From the NCBI GenBank assembly GCA_050996405.1, contig JBPCRW010000157.1:1-5637 (forward strand): DNA of 5,637 nt. The letters are read 5' to 3'. Source of the DNA: JBPCRW01 sp050996405. Lineage in GTDB: Bacteria > Acidobacteriota > Blastocatellia > Pyrinomonadales > Pyrinomonadaceae. Under the pieces are notes generated by a model. That model had not been told where the DNA came from. It searched no databases and saw only the letters and a list, made by a program, of their open reading frames with translations. Below are positions 1 through 5,637 of the stretch, piece after piece; position 1 is the first letter of the stretch; every line of letters begins with the position of its first letter. Made by a program: the position numbers and the translations under genes.

Positions 1-2
1 GG

Positions 3-1343
3 GCGGCGGCGAACACGGCGATTCCGGCGTTTTACGGTTACAAAGAGCAGCTTGCCGAAGTCGAAAAATATTTGCAGGACGACAAACTCGGCATAGACAT
101 TTTCGCGCTCAGAAAAAATTCGCCCGACAATTCAAATAAGGAAGAATTTATCGCGCCGGTTAATCATTCGAGTTTTAAGATCAACGCTAACGATGTTCTA
201 ACGGCGGACGTTGTAATTACAAACAAAAATATCGGACATTCGTTTCCGCCGGAACTGAGAGATTTTTACGAGGCTTATGTCGAATTCACCGTTTCGGACG
301 CGAACGATAAAATTTTGTATAAATCCGGCTACATCAAACCCGACGGTTATTTAGACGAATACGCGCACAATTACAAAACTTATCTGGTCAAACCCGACGG
401 TTCGCCGAACGAATTTCATTATATCTGGCAAACGCGCGTCATTCCGCAAAACTTGGCGATTCCTTCGGGTCGTTCCGACGTGGCGCGTTATCAATTTACA
501 GTTCCGGTTAATTTGCAGGGACAAATTAAACTCACCGCGAAATTAAAATATCGCCGCTTTACGAGAATCTTCAGCGATTACGCGCTCGGAAAATCCACTG
601 ATTTACCGAACGTTACAATGGCGGCGACGAAAAAAGACTTGAATATCGGCGATAATTCCGCCGAAAGCGCGAATCCGAAAGCCGTTCCCGATTGGAAACG
701 CTGGAACAATTACGGCATCGCGCTGTTTGACCAGAGACAATTCGCCGCCGCCGCCGATGCGTTTGCTAAAGTTGCAGATTTAGACGAAAAATATCGCCCG
801 TTCGCGCTCACGAATCGCGCTCTCGCCTTTATGGAAATTGACCGTTGGGACGAAGCCCGAAAATTGATTGACAAGGCTTTAACGCTCGACGCGAAAAACT
901 ATCGCGCTCTTTTCCAGCGCGGGCGAATCAACCGCGTCGAAGGCGATTTAACCGACGCGGAAATGGATTTTCGAGCGGTCAACGCGGCGTATCCGCGCGA
1001 CCGTCTGACGTTGCAGCAACTCGGCGAACTCGCAAAAATCAAACGCGATTTTCCGTCGGCGCAAAACTTTTTCGAGCAAATTCTGGCGATTGACCCCGAA
1101 GACACCGGAGCGCATTACAATATGATGCTCATCTACAGCAAATTAAATCGAAAAGACGACGCTTTGCGCGAGCAGAAAATTTTCGCAGACTTAAAGGACG
1201 ACCCGCGCACAACCGCGCTGGCGAGCGATTTTCTTCAGCGCAACAAAGCTGTCGGTCGCCGCAGTTTGCCGTATTACGTCAATGTTTTACAGCCTTTCCA
1301 AGAAAAATGGGAGATTTTAAATCCTTTAGCGTTTTTAAGATGA
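3..1343 (+). CDS. C-terminal part of a probable multihaem cytochrome c / TPR protein (5' end outside window)
   Basis: The frame is open from the left edge. The first ATG/GTG/TTG-type codon (TTG at 72) lies inside a continuous conserved-looking stretch that begins AANTAIPAFYGYKEQL, so the true start is upstream. The visible part has three sections. The first, up to about nt 170, ends in DIFALRK and resembles the segment that follows the haem domains in multihaem cytochrome c proteins (family knowledge, from memory). The second is a beta-rich domain (about nt 170-600) with the motif NKNIGHSFP at 222-248, also typical of those proteins. The third is four or so tetratricopeptide repeats (about nt 693-1196), with TPR-like patterns such as NYGIALFDQRQFAAAADAF and YNMMLIYSKLNRKDDALRE. 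The visible protein has no cysteine, so any CXXCH haem sites must lie upstream. TPRs usually bind proteins; a periplasmic or surface redox or scaffold role is inferred. It overlaps the next gene by 4 nt. The TPR call is firm and the cytochrome call is moderate. It could instead be a TPR protein without haem. Confidence 0.7.
   Translation, partial: AAANTAIPAFYGYKEQLAEVEKYLQDDKLGIDIFALRKNSPDNSNKEEFIAPVNHSSFKINANDVLTADVVITNKNIGHSFPPELRDFYEAYVEFTVSDANDKILYKSGYIKPDGYLDEYAHNYKTYLVKPDGSPNEFHYIWQTRVIPQNLAIPSGRSDVARYQFTVPVNLQGQIKLTAKLKYRRFTRIFSDYALGKSTDLPNVTMAATKKDLNIGDNSAESANPKAVPDWKRWNNYGIALFDQRQFAAAADAFAKVADLDEKYRPFALTNRALAFMEIDRWDEARKLIDKALTLDAKNYRALFQRGRINRVEGDLTDAEMDFRAVNAAYPRDRLTLQQLGELAKIKRDFPSAQNFFEQILAIDPEDTGAHYNMMLIYSKLNRKDDALREQKIFADLKDDPRTTALASDFLQRNKAVGRRSLPYYVNVLQPFQEKWEILNPLAFLR
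1340..1343 (+). other. ATGA stop/start overlap between the TPR and CRTAC1 genes
   Basis: The TGA ending the upstream gene (1341-1343) shares bases with the ATG at 1340. No good Shine-Dalgarno sequence sits at normal distance before this ATG; the nearest purine-rich GGGAG, at 1309-1313, is too far. Translation of the second gene therefore probably depends on ribosomes finishing the first one, which implies one mRNA and linked amounts of the two proteins (inference from a common arrangement). Confidence 0.7.
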
Positions 1344-3166
1344 TTCCAAAAAAGCGTTTCGTTTTTATATTTACTTCATTCGGTTTATTTTGCGCGACGC
1401 TGTTATTTTTCGTTCAGAAAATCGCCGCGCAAGGCAGCGTTACGGGCGAGGCGCGTTCTTATGACACGCGCCGCACGACTGATATTACAGACAAAAACGC
1501 GCCGAAAATTTTTGAAGACGTAACGGCGCAGACGGCTCTGAAAAATTATCTGCAAGTTTCGGGCGATAAATCGAAAAATTATATCTTGGAAACAACTTCC
1601 GGTTCGGTGGCGATAATTGATTACGACAACGACGGAAAACCCGACATTTTTCTCTTGAACGGCGGCACGATAAACGCTCTGCAAGGCAAAGAAAAAATGC
1701 CGCGCGCCGCGCTTTTTCATAATTTAGGCAATTGGAAATTTGAAGACGTAACCGACAAAGCGGGCGTGGCGAACGAACGCTGGGGAATGGGCGTTGCCGT
1801 CGGCGATTACAACAACGACGGTTTCCCGGACATTTTCGTCAGCAATTTCGGCGCACCGGCGCGGCTTTACAAAAATAACGGCGACGGCACTTTTACGGAC
1901 GTTGCCGGAAAAGTCGGCTTAAATATAACGGGCTGGAACACGGGCGCGACATTCGGCGATTACGACCGCGACGGACGGCTCGATTTGTTCGTTCCCGGTT
2001 ATGTTGATTTTGACGTGAATAAATTGCCGACCAGCCCTGCGGAAATCGGCAAGGACGGCAACACCGGACGCAATTTCTGCCAGTTTCGAGGTCAGCCCGT
2101 AATGTGCGGTCCGCGCGGTTTGACGGGCGCGAAAGACCATCTTTTTCATCAAAAAGCGGACAGCACTTTCGAGGATGTTTCGGAAAAAGCGGGCGTTGAC
2201 GACGCGGCGCGTTCTTACGGTTTTTCGTCCGTTTTTATAGATGTCAACGACGACGGCTGGCTCGATTTGCTCGTTGTCAACGATTCCACGCCGAAACAGC
2301 TTTACATCAATAAAAAAGACGGAACTTTCGAGGAGACCGCCGCTTTGTCCGGCATCGCTTACAACGAAAACGGGCGCGAGCAAGCCGGAATGGGCGTTGC
2401 CGTCGGCGATTACGACAACGACGGGCGCGTGGATTTTTACATCACGAATTTCAGCGATGATTCCAACACGCTATATCACAACGACGGCGACGCGAATTTT
2501 ACGGACGTAACATATTTGAGCGGCGGTTTGGGCGAGCCGACGATTCCTTTTTTGGGTTGGGGAACGCAGTTTTTCGATTACGACAACGACGGCTGGAAGG
2601 ACGTTTTAATCTCGAACGGACACGCTTATCCGGTGGTGGACAAATTTCAGTGGGGAACGAGTTTCGCTCAACAATTACTGTTGTTTCATAACGAAAAACC
2701 GGACGCGAAAACCAAGCAGATTCATTTCGAGCGCGTCGCCGCCGCGCCCGGCAGCGGCTTGGCAAAATCAATCACGGGTCGCGGTCTGGCAATCAGCGAT
2801 TTCGACGGCGACGGGCGACAAGACGTAGTTATTAACGATTTGGATTCCGCGCCGACCGTTCTGAAAAATGTCGCGGAAAATAAAAATCATTGGCTTTGTC
2901 TAAAACTCGTCGGCGATCCGGCGAAAAAAACGCCGAAGGATGCCATCGGCTCAAAAGTTTTCGTCATGGCGGGCGGCATTCGCCAGCGATTTGACGTTAC
3001 CAGCGGCGGCAGTTACGCTTCGCAGTCAGACCAGAGAATTTTTGTCGGTTTGGGCGCGGCGGACAAAGTGGATAAACTGGAAATTCATTGGGCGGGCGGC
3101 GCAGTGCAAACTGTAGCTGTTGATAAAATTGATGCGCTGATGACCATAACAGAAGGAAAAGGTTAA
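1340..3166 (+). CDS. Secreted CRTAC1-family protein: FG-GAP/VCBS beta-propeller with ASPIC/UnbV domain
   Basis: The product has 608 residues from the ATG at 1340. This start is preferred because it overlaps the previous stop (ATGA) and directly gives a signal peptide: MIPKKR, a hydrophobic core FVFIFTSFGLFCATLLFF, and likely cleavage near IAAQ (residues 28-31). An in-frame ATG at 1307 would put 11 extra residues before the signal peptide and has no ribosome site. Seven calcium-binding loops of FG-GAP/VCBS type follow, at about residues 94 (DYDNDGKPD), 157, 207, 301, 357, 413 and 487 (DFDGDGRQD), indicating a seven-bladed propeller. Between the third and fourth lies the CRTAC1-like segment CQFRGQPVMCGPRGL, with Cys247 and Cys256 possibly disulfide-bonded. 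Residues about 532-600 form the ASPIC/UnbV domain (DAIGSKVFV, then SGGSYASQSDQR, then FVGLGAADKVD). The protein is probably exported; no enzyme activity is established for the family. Its coupling to a TPR/cytochrome-like gene suggests joint envelope function (inference). Confidence 0.93.
   Translation: MIPKKRFVFIFTSFGLFCATLLFFVQKIAAQGSVTGEARSYDTRRTTDITDKNAPKIFEDVTAQTALKNYLQVSGDKSKNYILETTSGSVAIIDYDNDGKPDIFLLNGGTINALQGKEKMPRAALFHNLGNWKFEDVTDKAGVANERWGMGVAVGDYNNDGFPDIFVSNFGAPARLYKNNGDGTFTDVAGKVGLNITGWNTGATFGDYDRDGRLDLFVPGYVDFDVNKLPTSPAEIGKDGNTGRNFCQFRGQPVMCGPRGLTGAKDHLFHQKADSTFEDVSEKAGVDDAARSYGFSSVFIDVNDDGWLDLLVVNDSTPKQLYINKKDGTFEETAALSGIAYNENGREQAGMGVAVGDYDNDGRVDFYITNFSDDSNTLYHNDGDANFTDVTYLSGGLGEPTIPFLGWGTQFFDYDNDGWKDVLISNGHAYPVVDKFQWGTSFAQQLLLFHNEKPDAKTKQIHFERVAAAPGSGLAKSITGRGLAISDFDGDGRQDVVINDLDSAPTVLKNVAENKNHWLCLKLVGDPAKKTPKDAIGSKVFVMAGGIRQRFDVTSGGSYASQSDQRIFVGLGAADKVDKLEIHWAGGAVQTVAVDKIDALMTITEGKG
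1784..1821 (+). repeat. Internal 38-nt direct repeat, copy 1 (FG-GAP motif 2)
   Basis: This matches 2387-2424 at 37 of 38 bases; the one difference is A at 1811 against G at 2414. Both copies encode GMGVAVGDY(N/D)NDG at the second and fifth calcium loops. The copies are 603 nt apart, exactly 201 codons, so recombination between them would be in frame. Confidence 0.9.
2387..2424 (+). repeat. Internal 38-nt direct repeat, copy 2 (FG-GAP motif 5)
   Basis: This is the partner of 1784-1821, with 37 of 38 bases identical including synonymous positions. The other five calcium loops of the same protein are much less alike at DNA level, so this pair may reflect duplication or gene conversion and not only protein constraint. 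Confidence 0.9.
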
Positions 3167-3178
3167 GCGGCTCAATGA

Positions 3179-3252
3179 TTTTCAGATTTTAGAATGATAA
3201 GTCGCGCTTGGGAACACAGACGCGCAAGCGAAAACAAATCTGAAAGATTTTT
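3179..3252 (+). terminator. Possible rho-independent terminator after the CRTAC1 gene
   Basis: The arms TTTCAGATTT (3180-3189) and AAATCTGAAA (3236-3245) are perfect reverse complements, with one more U-G pair outside. Inside them lies a second stem, CGCTTG (3205-3210) with CAAGCG (3225-3230). The outer stem is followed after two bases by five T (3248-3252). The position, 13 bases past the stop codon, fits a terminator. The AU-rich outer stem and the large loop are atypical, so it could be a weak terminator or only an mRNA 3'-end structure. Confidence 0.4.
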
Positions 3253-3321
3253 GTCCTGATACCTCAATAAATTCATAAACCGATATTCCATACAGCTTTC
3301 GACACAGATTCTATTCGCGGG

Positions 3322-3369
3322 CTTTGCGTCTTTGCGCGAGAAATTAATTTCTCGCGCAAAGGCGCAAGG
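3322..3369. repeat. Long near-perfect palindrome built of octamer units
   Basis: CTTTGCGCGAGAAATT (3330-3345) is followed with no spacer by its exact reverse complement (3346-3361), a perfect 32-bp palindrome. Pairing continues outward for eight more positions (3322-3329 with 3362-3369), with six Watson-Crick pairs and two G-U pairs in the RNA. Each arm contains two similar octamers, CTTTGCGT and CTTTGCGC on the left and GCGCAAAG and GCGCAAGG on the right. No T run follows on either strand, so it is not a standard terminator. It looks like a dispersed intergenic palindromic repeat (REP- or MITE-like), but copy number cannot be judged here. Confidence 0.85.
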
Positions 3370-3479
3370 GAAAATAAAAACTGCGATAACCTAATTTTTC
3401 AATACACATAAAATCTAGACGGTTTGATTTTTCATTCGGGAGTTTTGATTTCAAATGGCGGATTGGCAGCCGCAGTTTA

Positions 3480-3506
3480 TTGTCAACCGCAACTTCGTGC
3501 TAATAT
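3480..3506 (+). promoter_or_regulatory. Possible sigma-70-type promoter for ileS
   Basis: TTGTCA (3480-3485) resembles a -35 box and TAATAT (3501-3506) a -10 box, with a short 15-nt spacer. The overlapping TATTTA (3504-3509) gives an 18-nt spacer. Transcription would start near 3513-3516, leaving a leader of about 55-60 nt before the ATG at 3572. No T-box, no operator and no clear Shine-Dalgarno sequence is seen in that leader. This is a sequence match only. Confidence 0.35.
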
Positions 3507-3571
3507 TTATCTTTTTATAAACGCTCAACCGAGTCCGCTGCGAAACGGTGTGAAACATAATTTATCAAACA

Positions 3572-5637
3572 ATGAGTGAACCATTAGAGTTAAAAAAAAA
3601 CAGTCAATCTTCCGCGAACGAACTTCGCGCAAAAGGCGAATCTCGCGCAAGCAGAACCGGCGCGGCTTCAGAAATGGGCGAACGAAAAACTTTATCAAAC
3701 GATTCTCGAATCGCGCAAAACGGCGACTAAATTTATTCTGCACGACGGTCCGCCGTATGCCAACGCCGACATTCATCTCGGCACCGCGCTTAATAAAATT
3801 TTGAAGGATTTTGTCGTCAAATCCAGAACGATGAGCGGCTTTAACGCGCCGTTCGTTCCCGGTTACGATTGTCACGGGCTGCCGATTGAAACATACGTCG
3901 AGAAAAAATTTGAAAAGCAGGGCATCAAGAAGGCAGAATTGAGCGCGTCGGAATTTCGCCGCTACTGCCGCGAACACGCCGCAAACGCGATGGACGGGCA
4001 AACCAGAGATTTTGAGCGGCTCGGCGTGTTCGGCGAATGGCAAAATCCTTATCTAACGATGTCGAACGATTACGAAGCGGAGACGGCGCGGCTGTTCGGC
4101 AAATTCCTCGAACGCGAATTCGTCTATAAAGGCTTAAAGCCCGTCTATTGGTGCATTCACGACCAGACCGCGCTCGCCGAAGCGGAAGTCGAATACAAGG
4201 AACATTCTTCGCCGTCCGTCTATGTTAAATTTCCTTTGAAATCGGACGCGGCTTTAATTGACGAAAAATTGAAGGAGCGAAATGTTTCGGTCGTTATCTG
4301 GACGACCACGCCTTGGACTCTGCCCGCAAATTTGGGCATCGCCGTTCATCCCGATTACGATTATTCGGCAATCGAAGCGGGCGACGAAGTTTATATTATC
4401 GCTTCGGAACTGGCGCAGGCGGTTGCCGAAATTGGCGATTTTGAACCGAAGGAACTGGCGCGTTTTAAGGGCGCGAAACTCGACAATTTGGAAGCGAAAC
4501 ATCCGTGGCTCGATAGAAGTTCGCTGATTATGAACGGCGATTATGTGACTTTGGGCGAAGCGGACGCGGAAGTTGAACTGGACGTGCGTTTTGAAAACAA
4601 ATCTTCGGTCAAAGCCGGAACGGGCTGCGTTCACACCGCGCCCGGACACGGCAACGACGATTATGTTATCGGTCGGCAATACGGCTTAGAAGTTTATTGT
4701 CCGGTTGATAATGCGGGGCGTTTTACGGCGGAAGTCGAACATTTCGCGGGCGAAAATATTTTTAAGGCGAATCCGCAGATTGTCGAATTTCTCAAAGAAA
4801 AAGGCGTTTTATTATTTGCCGAAAATTACACGCATCGTTATCCGCATTGCTGGCGGTGCAAGCGTCCGGTGATTTTTCGCGCCACGCCGCAATGGTTTAT
4901 TTCGATGGATAACAGGGCGCGAAACGGCGAGAAAAAATCGCTGCGCGCGAGCGCGCTTGAGCAAATCGAAAAAGTGAAATGGCATCCCGCGTGGGGCGAA
5001 GGCAGAATGGCGAATATGCAAAACCAGCGTCCCGATTGGTGCGTTTCGCGCCAGCGTCTGTGGGGTGTGCCGATTCCGGTTTTCTACTGCGCCGGCTGCG
5101 ATGAAGCGATTGCCGACGCGGAAATTATCAATTACGTCGCGGATATTTTTCAAAGGGAAACGGCGAACGCTTGGTATAATCTCGACGCTAAAGATTTATT
5201 GCCCGAAAATTTCAAATGCCCGAAATGCGGCGCGGCGGAATTTGTCAAAGAAATGGATATTCTGGACGTTTGGTTTGATTCCGGCTCGTCGTGCGCGGCG
5301 GTTTTGGAAACGCGGAAGAATCTGCGTTTTCCGGCTGACCTTTATTTAGAAGGCGGCGACCAATTTCGCGGCTGGTTTAATTCCAGTTTGATGTGCGGCA
5401 TCGCGGCGCACGACCAAGTGCCGTATAAACAAGTCGTCACCTACGGCTGGGTGGTGGACGGCGAAGGCAGACCGATGCACAAAGCGGCTGGAAATTCGAT
5501 CTCGCCGAACGACGTGGTGAAACAATCGGGCGCGGAAATCGGGCTGCTCCGGGCTTCGGCGGCAGATACGACCAAAGACGTTCGCTGCTCGAAAGAAATT
5601 CTTGACCGCGTAACGGATGCTTATCGCAAAATCCGCA
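3572..5637 (+). CDS. ileS: Isoleucyl-tRNA synthetase, N-terminal two thirds, with an apparent 1-nt frameshift near the start
   Basis: This class I synthetase charges tRNA(Ile) with isoleucine in the cytoplasm. The ATG at 3572 gives MSEPLELKK. After one base is skipped in the A run at 3592-3600, the frame continues TVNLPRTNFAQKANLAQAEP, a typical IleS N-terminus, and stays open to the window edge (688 codons of a usual 900-1000). Uncorrected, the ATG frame stops at 3728-3730 after 52 codons. Corrected landmarks are: HDGPPYANADIHLGTALNK (from residue 57), with HLGT in place of HIGH at 68-71; CP1 editing motifs WTTTPWTLPAN (243-253) and GTGCVHTAPGHGNDD (349-363), with Asp363 matching the editing aspartate by my alignment; WFISMD; paired cysteines at 426/429, 506/509 and 549/552; MDILDVWFDSGSS; and LEGGDQFRGWFNSSL. 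The KMSKS position reads PMHKA (634-638), and the later GLLR replaces the usual LRLW-like segment. The anticodon-binding domain lies outside. The identity is certain; whether the gene is intact is not. Confidence 0.93.
3592..3600 (+). other. A9 homopolymer at the ileS frame switch
   Basis: Nine consecutive A follow the TTA/T of codon 7. With nine, the ATG frame reads LKKNSQSS and terminates at 3728; with eight it reads LKKTVNLP and joins the long ileS frame. The ileS frame itself has a TAA at 3591-3593 and then no ATG, GTG or TTG before the HIGH region (first TTG at 3801), so a start downstream of the run cannot rescue the catalytic domain. The site is either a sequencing or assembly error, a +1 ribosomal frameshift, or transcriptional slippage. 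Confidence 0.85.

Larger units (their letters stand above)
3167..3571. other. Intergenic region between the CRTAC1 gene and ileS
   Basis: These 405 bases are AT-richer than the flanking genes and contain no reading frame that looks like a protein gene. They hold a nested hairpin right after the CRTAC1 stop, a long palindrome in the middle, and a possible promoter about 70-90 nt before the ileS start codon. Nothing recognisable was found in about 3371-3479. No tRNA, riboswitch or CRISPR-type structure was found by eye. Confidence 0.75.

Noticed and set aside
1307..1339. Upstream ATG at 1307 as start of the CRTAC1 gene
   Set aside because: It lacks a ribosome site, overlaps the previous gene by 37 nt, and puts 11 residues before a standard signal peptide. 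The ATGA start at 1340 is better.
1919..2383. Minus-strand 154-codon frame inside the CRTAC1 gene
   Set aside because: It is the complement of repeated DxDxDG codons, which gives long stop-free antisense stretches. No independent start signal or domain was seen.
3322..3369. Palindrome as a rho-independent terminator
   Set aside because: The + strand is followed by an A-rich stretch and the - strand by a mixed sequence; neither has a U tract. It is also about 150 nt beyond the end of the gene.
3513..3571. T-box or other leader control of ileS
   Set aside because: IleS genes of Firmicutes often have T-boxes, but no T-box consensus (AGGGTGGNACCGCG) or specifier hairpin is visible, and the predicted leader is too short.
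3572..3730. Independent 52-codon gene starting MSEPLELKK
   Set aside because: After the first nine residues the frame is out of phase with an obviously conserved ileS frame and its sequence has no protein-like pattern. It is the unshifted reading of ileS.
3525..4043. Minus-strand 172-codon frame opposite ileS
   Set aside because: It lies antisense to conserved IleS catalytic sequence and shows no recognisable domain. It is a shadow caused by codon bias; the same applies to minus-strand frames at 4254-4679 and 4812-5153.
5088..5228. CXXC pairs in ileS as haem or iron-sulfur sites
   Set aside because: They lack the following histidine of a haem c site and lie where IleS proteins commonly have a zinc-type cysteine pair in the connective region.

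Overview
The window holds three protein genes, all on the + strand. They are the 3' part of a probable multihaem-cytochrome/TPR protein (to 1343), a complete secreted CRTAC1-type beta-propeller protein (1340-3166), and the first roughly 690 codons of an isoleucyl-tRNA synthetase gene, ileS (3572 to the window edge). A 405-bp AT-richer gap (3167-3571) separates the first two genes from ileS. Base composition is moderate, by eye about half G+C in the genes. The pairing of a cytochrome/TPR protein with a CRTAC1/ASPIC-UnbV protein, and the style of the IleS sequence, suggest an uncultured Acidobacteriota-like bacterium, perhaps of the Blastocatellia side. This placement is inferred from memory of such gene sets and has not been tested.

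Region 1 (1-3166) looks like one transcription unit. The stop codon of the TPR gene overlaps the preferred start of the CRTAC1 gene in an ATGA junction. The CRTAC1 product has a clear signal peptide, seven DxDxDG-type calcium-binding loops, a conserved two-cysteine segment and a C-terminal ASPIC/UnbV domain. The TPR protein ends in helical repeats. Its upstream part resembles the end of multihaem cytochrome c proteins, but no haem site lies in the window. Both are probably exported and may work together at the cell envelope; their substrate is unknown.

Region 2 (3167-3571) has no convincing gene. It contains a nested hairpin followed by five T just after the CRTAC1 stop (possible terminator), a 32-bp perfect palindrome that extends to 48 bp and is built of octamer units, and a plausible promoter for ileS. 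No T-box leader is visible.

Region 3 (3572-5637) is ileS. It is open and well conserved for about 2 kb, but its only credible start codon is in another frame. The frames join at a run of nine A (3592-3600), where eight would restore a typical IleS N-terminus. This is either a homopolymer sequencing error or a true slippage/frameshift site, and is the observation most worth checking. The KMSKS signature is also altered (PMHKA), and the nearby segment usually close to LRLW reads GLLR. I found no strong evidence of a wholly new system.
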